Positions 9,375 to 17,515 of a stretch of 64,000 bases of DNA are shown one piece after another. Under the pieces are notes generated by a model. It was not told the origin of the DNA and ran no database searches. It saw only the letters and a list, made by a program, of their open reading frames with translations. Source of the DNA: Meiothermus ruber DSM 1279 (GTDB taxonomy: Bacteria > Deinococcota > Deinococci > Deinococcales > Thermaceae); contig NC_013946.1 in NCBI RefSeq assembly GCF_000024425.1, positions 2,294,001 to 2,358,000 on the forward strand, read 5' to 3'. Each line of letters starts with the position of its first letter. The stretch's first letter is position 1. Made by a program: the position numbers and the translations under genes.

Positions 9375-10598
9375 CTAGGCCGGCTGCTTGCCAAAGCGCT
9401 TTTGGATGTACTCTTCCACCATTCCCATAAACTCTTCGGCAATACGATCGCCTTTGAGGGTGGCGGCGAGCTGACCATCGATATAGACCGGGGCGCGCGG
9501 CGCCTCGCCCGTGCCGGGCAGCGAAATACCAATATCGGCATGCTTGGACTCGCCAGGGCCGTTGACCACACACCCCATGACCGCAACCTTCAGGTTTTCC
9601 ACGCCGGGGTACTGGGTGCGCCAGACCGGCATCTGGGCATTGAGGCGGGTCGAGACCTGCAGGGCCAGCTCCTGGAAAAACGTACTGGTGGTACGGCCGC
9701 AACCAGGGCAACTGGCCACGCTGGGGGTAAACTGCCGCAGCCCAATGGACTGCAAAATCTCCAAGGCCACCTCCACCTCCTTGGTGCGGGGCTCCCCCGG
9801 GGCTGGGGTGATGGAAACCCGTATGGTATCGCCAATGCCCTCGATCAGCAGGGGCACCAGGCCGGCGGTGCTGCTGACGATACCGCTCACCCCCATGCCG
9901 GCCTCGGTGAGGCCTAAATGCAACGGGGCATTGGTGCGCTTGGCCAGCTCGCGGTAGACCCACCACAGGTCGGGGGCGTTGGAGACCTTGGCCGAGAGGA
10001 TGATTTTGTCCTCACCAAGACCGTATTTGAGGGCCCATTCGTAGCTGCGCACCGCCGACTCCACAATGGTCTCGAGCGTAACCTGGTGGGCATCCTTGGG
10101 CTCAGGGCGGGCCGCATTGGCCTCCATCATCTCGTCGAGCAACCCCGCATCCAGCGAACCCCAGTTCACACCAATCCGCACCGGCTTACCAAACTCCACG
10201 GCCACCTCGCACATGGTTCGGAAGTTGGGGTCTTGCTGTTTACCCTTCCCTACCGTGCCGGGGTTGATGCGGTATTTGTCCAGGGCTAGGGCCATCTCGG
10301 GGTATTTGCGCAGCAAGATATGGCCGTTGAAGTGAAAATCCCCTACCAGGGGCACATCCACCCCCAGGTCGGCTAAGCGGCGCTTGATCTCCGGCACGGC
10401 CTTGGCGGCTTCATCGTTGTTGACGGTCATGCGTACAACCTCGGAGCCGGCGCGGGCCAGGGCCCAGACCTGCCCCACTGTGGCCTCGATATCGGCGGTG
10501 TCGGTGTTGGTCATCGACTGTACCACCACCGGATGGTCGCCTCCTTTGGGGACTTTGCCAACCCAGACCGTTGGCGTTTTGCGACGTCGCACTGTCAT
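9375..10598 (-). CDS. ispG: 4-hydroxy-3-methylbut-2-enyl diphosphate synthase (IspG)
   Basis: The penultimate enzyme of the MEP isoprenoid pathway: it reduces MEcPP to HMBPP using a [4Fe-4S] cluster and an electron carrier. The N-terminal TIM barrel includes [11 protein letters not shown] and GDFHFNGH. The C-terminal cluster domain holds SCPGCGRT (Cys297 and Cys300) and CVVNGPGE (Cys343). I take the ATG at 10598 (407 residues), because TAGACT at 10611-10606 lies 7 nt upstream; an ATG at 10604 would fall within that spacing. ispF, an earlier step of the same pathway, is at 22.2 kb, so the pathway genes are dispersed. Confidence 0.96.
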   Translation of the reverse strand: MTVRRRKTPTVWVGKVPKGGDHPVVVQSMTNTDTADIEATVGQVWALARAGSEVVRMTVNNDEAAKAVPEIKRRLADLGVDVPLVGDFHFNGHILLRKYPEMALALDKYRINPGTVGKGKQQDPNFRTMCEVAVEFGKPVRIGVNWGSLDAGLLDEMMEANAARPEPKDAHQVTLETIVESAVRSYEWALKYGLGEDKIILSAKVSNAPDLWWVYRELAKRTNAPLHLGLTEAGMGVSGIVSSTAGLVPLLIEGIGDTIRVSITPAPGEPRTKEVEVALEILQSIGLRQFTPSVASCPGCGRTTSTFFQELALQVSTRLNAQMPVWRTQYPGVENLKVAVMGCVVNGPGESKHADIGISLPGTGEAPRAPVYIDGQLAATLKGDRIAEEFMGMVEEYIQKRFGKQPA

Positions 10599-10732
10599 AC
10601 CCATGAGTCTAATATCCTTTGGTCAGGTAAATAGTGGATGGGGTAGGGGTTCCGCCCTGGTTCGGGCGCGCTATCTACCCGGCCAGGGCAGGAGGCGCGC
10701 GAAGGCAATTTTTGGGTTAACCTGGGTGTGCT

Positions 10733-11230
10733 ATGGCTATACAGGTTGGCGACCGTCTGCCCGATGTGACCGTGTTCAATACCGCTGCCGAGCCCATTTC
10801 GCTAACAACCCTTGCTACGGGAAGGCCCTTGGTGCTGCTCTTCTTTCCTGCTGCCCACACCCGCGTGTGCGAAAAGGAGCTTTGCACCGTGCGCGATGGC
10901 CTGGCAGAGTACAACCAGCTCGGGGCTGAGGTCTACGGCCTGAGCGTGGATACCCCCTGGACCCTGGCCGCTTACGCCCGGTCGCTGGGGCTGGCCTTTC
11001 CCTTGCTCTCCGATTACAACCGGGAGGCCACCCGGGCCTTTGGCCTCGAGATCAGCCTGCGGGGCCTGCCCGGCTTCGCCCAGCGGGCCGCCTATGTGGT
11101 GGATGCATCCGGCCAGATCGCCTGGGCCTGGGTGGCCGAGGTGCCAGCCCAGGAACCCCCTTACCCAGAGGTTGCAGCGGCCGTCAAAGCCCTGGTTGAG
11201 GCCAGGGCATCCAGCAGAACCGGTTCCTAG
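10733..11230 (+). CDS. Peroxiredoxin (AhpC/TSA family)
   Basis: A 165-residue thiol peroxidase that probably reduces peroxides in the cytoplasm. The thioredoxin fold begins GDRLPDVTVFN. The active-site segment is FFPAAHTRVCEKELC, placing the peroxidatic cysteine at Cys46 with Cys51 close by; the usual form is Pro-x3-Thr-x2-Cys. LSVDTPWTLAAYARSLGL and the FPLLSDYN segment match AhpC/BCP-type proteins. No distant resolving cysteine is present, so it is either 1-Cys or uses Cys51 locally. Nothing in the context names its reductant, though a thioredoxin-like gene lies 0.5 kb away. Confidence 0.87.
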   Translation: MAIQVGDRLPDVTVFNTAAEPISLTTLATGRPLVLLFFPAAHTRVCEKELCTVRDGLAEYNQLGAEVYGLSVDTPWTLAAYARSLGLAFPLLSDYNREATRAFGLEISLRGLPGFAQRAAYVVDASGQIAWAWVAEVPAQEPPYPEVAAAVKALVEARASSRTGS

Positions 11231-11387
11231 CCAGCGGCGGCCCCTTCAGCCCAGCTAAGAAACCCCTCGAGGCACCTACCCTCAAGTGCATACAGCCAGG
11301 TTCCGAGTAGCTATATATCGAATTACACCAATTAAGGATGGTTTTTGTGTAAGCAGTCCGCAAGTACATTAGGTATGGTGTGACATT

Positions 11388-11416
11388 TTGTGTGTATATT
11401 CAACATTGTGTGTATA
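11388..11416 (+). promoter_or_regulatory. Tandem direct repeats upstream of the small gene at 11486
   Basis: TTGTGTGTATA occurs at 11388-11398 and again at 11406-11416, 18 bp start to start, in an AT-rich patch 70-98 bp before the ATG at 11486. The second copy runs into TATAAA (11413-11418), a possible -10 box. The pair could be a repressor or activator site. Apart from this, 11231-11485 shows no gene. Confidence 0.4.
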
Positions 11417-11485
11417 AATTGCCGGATTCGGATTCACAAAAACAACACCGTTTACCCTATCCTGCTCTCCTAAGGAGGGAACCTT

Positions 11486-11680
11486 ATGGAGACCACCCTG
11501 ATGCCAAGCCACAACAACCCGCTGGGGCAGTACCCGAGCTCGAGCCGCCTGATCCGCCCCGCTTCCCTGATTCTCCGCCGCCCACCAGCCAAAGGCTCGG
11601 TTAAAGCCATCTGGGATGGCTTCTGCCTGAGCAAGGCCTGGGGTGAGGTGCTGGAAACCTACGACCTGACCCACGAGTAG
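11486..11680 (+). CDS. Small hypothetical protein (64 aa)
   Basis: I do not recognise this gene. It encodes 64 residues, begins METTLMPSHNNPLG and ends LETYDLTHE. A strong Shine-Dalgarno, AAGGAGG at 11472-11478, lies 7 nt before the ATG, and an AT-rich promoter-like segment with two direct repeats lies further upstream, so expression is believable. The protein is Pro/Ser/Arg-rich at the front (about 8-37) with a Trp-containing hydrophobic back half (KAIWDGFCLSKAWGEVLE). There is no signal peptide or membrane segment, and a single Cys. A longer opposite-strand frame overlaps it but has no ribosome binding site. Confidence 0.55.
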   Translation: METTLMPSHNNPLGQYPSSSRLIRPASLILRRPPAKGSVKAIWDGFCLSKAWGEVLETYDLTHE

Positions 11681-11704
11681 GCCTAGGTTGTTCAAAGCCC
11701 GGTG

Positions 11705-12271
11705 TTATCCGATACGCACCGTGGGCTCGTAGCCAGGCTTCCACTTGATGGTGCAGCCGATCGCGTCGGCCTCGGTAATCGGGGGCTCCTGCCCCTGCGT
11801 CAAGGCTGCCAACACCATGTCCAGGGTATGCTCCTGCACCCCGGAGGGATCCTTGGGCGCATCGTTGACCCGGCCGTGGTAGCGCAGCTTACGGCCCTGA
11901 TCGAAGACAAACACCTCGGGGGTGCGCAGGGCTTTGTAGGCTTTTGCGGTGGCCTGGGTCTCGTCGAGCAGGTAGGGGAAGTTGAGGTTGTGGGCTGCAG
12001 CAAAGGCCCGCATCCCCTCGGGGGAATCCTCTGGATAGCGCTCGTAGTCGTTGGCGTTGATACCCACAAAAGCCACCTTACCCCGATACTTATCGGCCAG
12101 GGCCACGATTTCCCGGATGGAGCCCTTGACGTAAGGGCAGTGGTTGCAGATAAAGATGACCGCCAGAAACGGCTCGCTGAAGGCTGAAAGCCGCACGGTC
12201 TGTCCCGAAAGATCGGGCAGCTCTGCATCGATAAGATCGGCGCCTAGGGGTAGTTGATCGTACTGCAGCAT
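11705..12271 (-). CDS. Thioredoxin-like family protein
   Basis: A thioredoxin-fold protein of 188 residues with a CNHC active site (Cys42-Cys45) inside [11 protein letters not shown]. The segment [12 protein letters not shown] and the sequence after the active site resemble AhpC/TSA-type redoxins sometimes annotated as thioredoxin family with a conserved NHCPYVK. A later Cys lies in DAIGCTIKW. There is no signal peptide, so it is cytoplasmic. The ATG at 12271 is supported by TAGCAT (12283-12278) 6 nt upstream. The partner is unknown; a role in thiol redox balance is inferred. Confidence 0.85.
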   Translation of the reverse strand: MLQYDQLPLGADLIDAELPDLSGQTVRLSAFSEPFLAVIFICNHCPYVKGSIREIVALADKYRGKVAFVGINANDYERYPEDSPEGMRAFAAAHNLNFPYLLDETQATAKAYKALRTPEVFVFDQGRKLRYHGRVNDAPKDPSGVQEHTLDMVLAALTQGQEPPITEADAIGCTIKWKPGYEPTVRIG

Positions 12272-12314
12272 GGTTTAATGCTAGCAGACTTCCCGGTCAG
12301 GAAACAAAGCGCGC

Positions 12315-13286
12315 CTACCAAGGCATCCGAACCGCCTGGGGATACCACTGTAGTGAGTCGGGGGAGGGCACAAACGCCCCCAACAGTTGCGCCTGTCCGG
12401 TGAGTTCAAGCCCCTCCCCCGCCCCAATCAGTAAGGTATCACCCCACCAGAGTGGGCCTTCCAGCCACTCGCCCCCCCCGGCCACCAGGGTCAGGAGCAA
12501 GAAGCTATCCGCAGGGGCCTGTAGGGTCAGTCGGCCACAGAGCTGGTAGCGCTCGAGCACAAAGGCCTCACCCGCCAGCAGGATTTCCTTGTGGTGAGCT
12601 GGCAGCGGGGTGGGGCGTGGAAGCGGGGTGGGCTCGAGCCGGGCCACATCCAGCCCTTTCTGCAAATGCAGTTCGCGGGGGCGCCCGTAGTCGTAGAGGC
12701 GGTAGGTCAGATCGGAGCGCTGCTGCACCTCGTAGAGCAGCAAGCCCGGCCCCAGGGCATGAATGGTTCCCGCGGGCACCGGGATCACCTGCCCCGGTAC
12801 CACCCACTCGCGCTGCAACCAGCCCCAAAGGGCGCCACCCTGGGCTGCCTGGGCCAGGCTTTCGCGCTCCATCGGGGCGCGCAACCCGTAGACGATCTCA
12901 CCCTCGCCCTCGAGGATGTACCAGGCCTCGGTTTTGCCGTGAAAACCGGTGGCGGCTTCTACCGTGTGAGCATAGGCATCGTCGGGGTGCACCTGTACCG
13001 AGAGCCACTCGGCGGTGTCGAGCAGCTTGACCAGCAAGGGCAGCTCGAGGCCGTAGCGGCTATAGGCCGCCCGGCCAATAAAGCCCGGCCCAAGTTCGGG
13101 CAGCGCTTCCGCCAGCGTCCGGCCGGCCAGCAGCCCCGAGCGAATCCGGTTCTGGTCGTAAGCAAGCCAGAGTTCACCGATGGGCTCCTGGGCCTCCAAA
13201 CCCAGGTGCTTGGCAAGGCGCGTACCACCCCAGACCCGCTGCACCGGGCGGGCCTCGAGGTTCACCACCGAGAGGGTCGGTCTCAT
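12315..13286 (-). CDS. manA: Class I mannose-6-phosphate isomerase
   Basis: Zinc-dependent interconversion of mannose-6-phosphate and fructose-6-phosphate. RVWGGTRLAKHLG near the start, IGELWLAYD, LSVQVHPDDAYA and KTEAWYILEGEGEIVYG (the cupin metal region), and VIPVPAGTIHALGPG are class I signatures. At 323 residues the length fits the short bacterial form. I use the ATG at 13286 because TAATAT (13299-13294) is 7 nt upstream with TTGCAC 16 bp beyond it; a TTG at 13307 would lie inside that promoter. The gene is divergent from the metallophosphoesterase. Confidence 0.93.
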   Translation of the reverse strand: MRPTLSVVNLEARPVQRVWGGTRLAKHLGLEAQEPIGELWLAYDQNRIRSGLLAGRTLAEALPELGPGFIGRAAYSRYGLELPLLVKLLDTAEWLSVQVHPDDAYAHTVEAATGFHGKTEAWYILEGEGEIVYGLRAPMERESLAQAAQGGALWGWLQREWVVPGQVIPVPAGTIHALGPGLLLYEVQQRSDLTYRLYDYGRPRELHLQKGLDVARLEPTPLPRPTPLPAHHKEILLAGEAFVLERYQLCGRLTLQAPADSFLLLTLVAGGGEWLEGPLWWGDTLLIGAGEGLELTGQAQLLGAFVPSPDSLQWYPQAVRMPW

Positions 13287-13335
13287 GGGCTCGATATTAA
13301 CCCACAACCCAAGCCGTGCAACCGGCCCGCCCGAT

Positions 13336-13366
13336 TTGACAAACTCGAGCCAGCGCCGCTTAGACT
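13336..13366 (+). promoter_or_regulatory. Candidate sigma-70 promoter reading toward 13400-13516
   Basis: TTGACA (13336-13341) and TAGACT (13361-13366) are separated by 19 bp. TAGACTA (13361-13367) is mirrored by TAGTCTA (13390-13396), an operator-like inverted repeat around the expected transcription start. This would transcribe the fold-rich segment that follows. Confidence 0.4.
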
Positions 13367-13399
13367 ATACCCAGTTGGGGTGTTGGCTTTAGTCTAGGA

Positions 13400-13516
13400 C
13401 TGCTCGTGGAACTGTTCGAGGCCCAGCCACCGGGTTGCAAAGCAACCTTCATAAACACCGTAAGGCCCCGGTGGAGGGCAGCAACAGCCACATACAGCCG
13501 ATATCGGCCCGAGCAG
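13400..13516 (+). ncRNA. Candidate structured RNA or leader (unknown class)
   Basis: By eye this segment folds into nested helices: CTGCTCG (13400-13406) with CGAGCAG (13510-13516); CTGTT (13412-13416) with AACAG (13483-13487); GCCC (13421-13424) with GGGC (13476-13479); CCACCGGG (13427-13434) with CCCGGTGG (13467-13474); inside these a GTTGC-AAA-GCAAC hairpin (13434-13446) and CCTT/AAGG (13446-13465); and a CCGATATCGG palindrome (13498-13507). The result is a long stem ending in a three-way junction. It does not show the signatures of SRP RNA, TPP, SAM, FMN, cobalamin or glycine elements as I know them. It lies just upstream of the metallophosphoesterase, which may instead use its own leaderless -10 box. 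Confidence 0.42.
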
Positions 13517-13532
13517 CCATAGGGTTCTCACC

Positions 13533-14159
13533 ATGCGTATATTGGCGCTCTCCGACCAAATTCACCCGTTTATCCATCAGGAGCGCTTTCCGCACAACCT
13601 GCCACCTTTCGATCTGGTGTTGCTGGCCGGGGACTTACCCGGCAGCTATATCGAGTTTGTGGCAACCAAGGTGCGGGTGCCGGTGGTGTACGTGCACGGC
13701 AATCACAAAGAGGAGTACGTCCAGGATTACCTCGGCAACCTCACCCCCCCTGGCGGGGCCATCAAGGCCCACGGGCGCATTGTGGATGTGGCCGGGGTGC
13801 GGATTGCGGGCTGGGGGGGGTGTCCCCGCTACAACGACCGCGATATAGGGCAGTACAACGAAATAGACGCGCAGGCCCGGTTCCTGGCCTGGTACCCGCG
13901 GCTCATACACCGCCGCTGGCGCACGGGCCACGGCGTCGATATCCTGCTCAGCCATGCCCCCCCACCTGGGGCCCACGCCGGTTCCGACTTTGCCCACCGC
14001 GGCAGCACGGCGCTGGGCCTGTTCCACCGCCTGTACCGCCCAAAGATTCACGTTCACGGCCACATCCACCTCTACGAGGCCCAGCCCCGGCGCGAGTACA
14101 CCAGCCCGGAAGGGGTACGGGTGATCAACGCCTTTGAGTACACTCTTATCGAGCTATGA
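13533..14159 (+). CDS. Metallophosphoesterase
   Basis: A calcineurin-like phosphoesterase of 208 residues. Metal-binding motifs are Asp8 in ALSDQIHPF, GDLPG with Asp34, GNHKE with Asn57 and His58, LSHAPPP, and HVHGHIH near the C-terminus. The first motif has DQI where Asp-x-His is usual, so one metal ligand may come from a neighbouring residue such as His11. The substrate is unknown. TAGGGT (13520-13525) sits 7 nt before the ATG, suggesting a leaderless start. The stop overlaps the next gene's start by 4 bases (ATGA), so the two are translationally coupled. Confidence 0.85.
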   Translation: MRILALSDQIHPFIHQERFPHNLPPFDLVLLAGDLPGSYIEFVATKVRVPVVYVHGNHKEEYVQDYLGNLTPPGGAIKAHGRIVDVAGVRIAGWGGCPRYNDRDIGQYNEIDAQARFLAWYPRLIHRRWRTGHGVDILLSHAPPPGAHAGSDFAHRGSTALGLFHRLYRPKIHVHGHIHLYEAQPRREYTSPEGVRVINAFEYTLIEL

Positions 14160-14959
14160 AGATCGCCGGGAGCCTGTGTGTAATCAGCGGGGCCAGCAGC
14201 GGGATAGGTAAAGCCACGGCCCTCGAGCTGGCCGCGCGGGGAGCCCGGGTGGTGCTGGTGGCCCGCCGAGCACAGCTTCTAGCGGAGGTTGCCGCGCAAA
14301 TCCAGGCCCAGGGTGGGCAGGCCTGGGCCTTTGCCGCCGATCTGAGCCGGCCACAGGAAGCCGCCCGCCTGGGGGAGTGGGTGCTGGGTCAGGTGGGCCC
14401 TCCGGATGTGCTGGTGCACAGCGCCGGGGCCGGGGAGTGGCGCTTTTTAGATGAGACCCCCCTGGAAGACCTTCAACGCTTGATGGACACCCCCTACTTC
14501 AGCGCCGCCTACCTCACCCGGGTTTTTCTACCCGCCATGCTGGAGCGCAACCGGGGCTTTATTCTTGCGGTGTGTTCGCCTGCCAGCCGCCTGGTCTGGC
14601 CCGGGGCAACCGGCTATGTGGCGGCCCGCTGGGCCCTGAACGGCCTGACCGAGGCTCTACGGGCCGACCTGTACCACAGCAAGCTTCGGGTATGCGCCTT
14701 TTTCCCCGGTAAAATCAGCGATAGCGAGTATTTTCTTCGCCACAGCGACACCGAGGGGCGCATTCCCAGGATAGGACGGCTGATCCCCCCCATCACCGCC
14801 CGGCAAGCGGCCCTGGGCATTGTGCGGGCCATCGAGCTCGAGGCCCGGACGATGTTTGTTCCCTGGCAGCTATACGCCTTTGACCGGCTGGCGCGCTGGT
14901 TCCCGCGCATCGCCGAGCACCTGGCCTGGAGCAGCGGCGCCCGCCGAGCAGGCCCTTGA
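14156..14959 (+). CDS. Short-chain dehydrogenase with atypical Tyr-x3-Arg site
   Basis: An SDR-family protein of 267 residues. The Rossmann dinucleotide motif is SGASSGIGKA (11-20). Ser141 or Ser144 and Tyr154 occupy active-site positions, but the position four after the Tyr is Arg158 (GYVAARWAL) rather than Lys. The usual NAG motif reads HSAG (88-91). These changes could alter or abolish oxidoreductase activity. The downstream LNGLTEALRADL and FFPGKI segments keep the fold's pattern. It is coupled to the metallophosphoesterase and followed at 33 bp by the HD protein, so the three may form an operon. Confidence 0.85.
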   Translation: MKIAGSLCVISGASSGIGKATALELAARGARVVLVARRAQLLAEVAAQIQAQGGQAWAFAADLSRPQEAARLGEWVLGQVGPPDVLVHSAGAGEWRFLDETPLEDLQRLMDTPYFSAAYLTRVFLPAMLERNRGFILAVCSPASRLVWPGATGYVAARWALNGLTEALRADLYHSKLRVCAFFPGKISDSEYFLRHSDTEGRIPRIGRLIPPITARQAALGIVRAIELEARTMFVPWQLYAFDRLARWFPRIAEHLAWSSGARRAGP

Positions 14960-14992
14960 CCCCGGCAGCGGAGCTCCCGAGAATGGGCGCAT

Positions 14993-15553
14993 ATGGCTAT
15001 CTACATGGTGTATGAAGATGCCCTGGCCCTCATGAAGCGGTTCACCCCCTCGGAGAGCCTGCAAAAGCACATGATGGCCGTCGAAACCGCCATGCGGGCC
15101 TATGCCAGAAAATATGGGCAGCCCGAAGAAAAGTGGGCCATTGCCGGCATTCTCCACGACTTTGACTACGAGCAATTCCCCCAAGAACACCCCTACAAAG
15201 GGGTCGCCATGCTGCGCGAAATGGGCTACCCCGAGGACGTGCTCGAGGCCATTTTGGGCCACGTGGACAGCCCCCAGCACCCCCGCACCTCCCTGATGTC
15301 CAAGGCGCTGTTTGCCGTGGATGAGCTGGTAGGCCTGATTACGGCGGCGGTGTATGTGCGCCCCGACAAGCGCATCCAGAGCCTCGAGCTGCCCAGCCTC
15401 AAAAAGAAATTCAAGGACAGAGCCTTTGCCGCTAAGGTGGATCGGGAGAGCATCGTGCGCGGGGCACAGGAGCTGGGGGTCGAGCTTGACGAGCATATGG
15501 CCTTTGTGCTCGAGGCCATGAAAGCCGATGCCGCGCGGCTGGGATTGGGCTGA
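14993..15553 (+). CDS. HD domain-containing protein
   Basis: A putative metal-dependent phosphohydrolase of 186 residues. His26 (SLQKHMMAV), the His55-Asp56 pair in GILHDFDYEQ, and His90 in ILGHVDSP fit the HD superfamily pattern. FAVDELVGLITA follows, as in the clade often annotated as HDIG-type hydrolases. The substrate is unknown; nucleotide monophosphates are typical for small HD proteins. The start could be 14993 or the ATG at 15005; neither has a clear Shine-Dalgarno. It lies last in the metallophosphoesterase-SDR-HD group. Confidence 0.82.
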   Translation: MAIYMVYEDALALMKRFTPSESLQKHMMAVETAMRAYARKYGQPEEKWAIAGILHDFDYEQFPQEHPYKGVAMLREMGYPEDVLEAILGHVDSPQHPRTSLMSKALFAVDELVGLITAAVYVRPDKRIQSLELPSLKKKFKDRAFAAKVDRESIVRGAQELGVELDEHMAFVLEAMKADAARLGLG

Positions 15554-15593
15554 CCCCGCCTACAACCAACCCGGCTCGAGGTAGGCTGAAGGG

Positions 15594-17492
15594 GTGAGCC
15601 CCCTGCGCCCTATCCTGGCCGCCCTGGTTTTCCTGGCGCTGGCCTGGGGAAAAAGCTACAGCCTCGAGCGGGTCGAGCAGGATGTGTATCTCCTGCCCAA
15701 TGGGCTGGTGCGGGTGGTGGATGTGCGCACCTGGCGCTTCGACGGCGTTTTCCGGGAGGTCTTCCTGGAGATCGACCCCCGCCGAGGCGGGCAGGTGCGC
15801 TTCGAGGAGGCCCGCGCGTTGGACGGAGGCCCGCCCATCCGGTACGAGGTGGAAGGCAACCGCATCAGCCTGACCGCAGGCCCCCCCGACCGTTCGGGCA
15901 ACCTGCCGGTGCTGGCCGAGAACCAGCGCCGCACCTTCCGCATCAGCTATACCCTGAGCAACGAGGTCGCCGTGGCCCAGGATGCAGCCCTCTTCGACCG
16001 GCAGGTGCTGGAGCCCGAACACGCCGCTGTGGGCGCTTATCTGCTGCGGCTGCATGCCCCCAGGCCCGTGCCGGGGTTGTTCCGGGTGTTTATCTTTACC
16101 GGAAGGGGGCGCATCGGAACGCTCGAGTTCGACCCAGCCCAGCAGGTTGCCACCGTGCGGCTGGCCCCGGTCAGCCAGAACGAGTTTGTGCGGGCCCGGG
16201 TCATCCTCGAGGCCGGGGCCTTTAGCGTTCGCACCCTGAACGCGCCCCGGCTCGAGCAATGGCTGCAAGAAACCGAGGAGGAGACCCGGGGCTTTCGTGA
16301 GCGCTCCCGACAGCTAATCGACGGCCCGTCGGCGCCCGCCTGGGCCTGGGCGCTGGCCGTCGGGCCGCTGGTGCTGCCGGTCGTACTCTTTGGTCTGTTC
16401 CTGCGCGCTTACGCGCGCTTTGGCCGTGAACCCCAGACCGAAGAGGTGGGCCGCTACTACCGGGAACCCCCCGAAGAAATACCGCCCGGCCTGGTGCCCT
16501 ACGTGTTAACCCAAACCGACCCCGGCCAGAGCATGCTGGGCCGGATGATTGCCGCCACCCTGCTGGACTGGGCCCGGCGGGGCTCGGTCGAGCTCATCCA
16601 GCGCGAGAATCCGGGCTTGTTCGGCTGGCTTGGGGGCAGCGAGACCCACTTCCGGCTGGTCTCCCCACCTGAGCACGCCACCCCCCTGGAAAGCGAGGTC
16701 TGGCGCCTGCTCAGAAGCGCCGCCGGCCCGGACGGCGTGCTTAAGCCCAGCGAGCTCAAGCAATTTTTCCGGCAGCACCCCAGCCTCCTGACCAGCCTGG
16801 GCCGCCGCCCCAGGGCCATCTACGAGGCCACCTACGGCCCACTGCTCGATGCCAGGAGCAGCAGGGTCGCGGCTCGATGGGGGGGGTGGTTGGTGGGGCT
16901 GGGCTTTGTATTCTTCTTCCTCGCCCTTACCGCCGGGCCCCGCCTGCTGGAGGCCTGGAACGGGGCCTTGTGGGTCGGGGTGCTGATGCTGAGCGGCGTG
17001 CTGGGGGGGCTGGGCCTTTTGGCGCTGGGCTTTCTGGCCTTTGGGTCTCTGAGCCGCTGGATGCCAGATAAGCTGCTAAAGGCCAAACGCTGGCAAGCCT
17101 ACCGCAATTTCCTGGCCGACTTCTCCCAGATGGAACGGGCCCCAGCCGAGCACTTCAAAATGTGGGATTATCACTTTGTGTACGCCGCGGCCCTGGGCGT
17201 GGCCGAGCGCTACTTGCGCAACCTGCGTCAGGTAGCCCAGCAGCGACCCGAGATGGTGGCCCTGCCGCGCTGGATTCCAGGGTCGAGCCTGGGCCAGGCA
17301 AGCACCGCGCTGGCCTCGAGCGAGATGCTGCAACAGATCAGCCGGATGACCGGGGGCCTCGAGCAGATCGCCCGCAACCTGGAGAGCCTCGAGCGGGCCC
17401 TCAGGCCCTCCTCGAGCGGCTCCAGTGGAGGCTTTGGGGGTAGCTCGAGGGGAGGTTCTTCTGGTGGTGGCGGCTCGAGTGGGGCTCGATAA
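15594..17492 (+). CDS. DUF2207 domain membrane protein
   Basis: A protein of 632 residues with a short signal peptide (LRPILAALVFLALAWG), an extracytoplasmic DUF2207 domain (about 20-230), a transmembrane helix near 250-275, a cytoplasmic-type winged-helix-like region (about 300-420), two further helices (about 430-490), and a coiled segment ending in a Ser/Gly-rich tail with many SGG repeats. DUF2207 proteins are commonly paired with LemA, as here; the pair is linked to envelope maintenance but the mechanism is not settled. The GTG start has TAGGCT (15582-15587) 6 nt upstream. LemA follows after 23 bp. Confidence 0.85.
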   Translation: MSPLRPILAALVFLALAWGKSYSLERVEQDVYLLPNGLVRVVDVRTWRFDGVFREVFLEIDPRRGGQVRFEEARALDGGPPIRYEVEGNRISLTAGPPDRSGNLPVLAENQRRTFRISYTLSNEVAVAQDAALFDRQVLEPEHAAVGAYLLRLHAPRPVPGLFRVFIFTGRGRIGTLEFDPAQQVATVRLAPVSQNEFVRARVILEAGAFSVRTLNAPRLEQWLQETEEETRGFRERSRQLIDGPSAPAWAWALAVGPLVLPVVLFGLFLRAYARFGREPQTEEVGRYYREPPEEIPPGLVPYVLTQTDPGQSMLGRMIAATLLDWARRGSVELIQRENPGLFGWLGGSETHFRLVSPPEHATPLESEVWRLLRSAAGPDGVLKPSELKQFFRQHPSLLTSLGRRPRAIYEATYGPLLDARSSRVAARWGGWLVGLGFVFFFLALTAGPRLLEAWNGALWVGVLMLSGVLGGLGLLALGFLAFGSLSRWMPDKLLKAKRWQAYRNFLADFSQMERAPAEHFKMWDYHFVYAAALGVAERYLRNLRQVAQQRPEMVALPRWIPGSSLGQASTALASSEMLQQISRMTGGLEQIARNLESLERALRPSSSGSSGGFGGSSRGGSSGGGGSSGAR

Positions 17493-17515
17493 TGGAGCCC
17501 AGGGAGGAATAAGGT

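Noticed and set aside
11369-11695. A 108-codon minus-strand frame over the small gene at 11486
   Set aside because: It has no ribosome binding site, whereas the plus-strand gene has an optimal one.
13400-13516. SRP RNA, 6S RNA or a known riboswitch
   Set aside because: The GGAAG/AGCAGCC loop of SRP RNA is absent, the fold is not the 6S open bubble, and no familiar aptamer core is seen.
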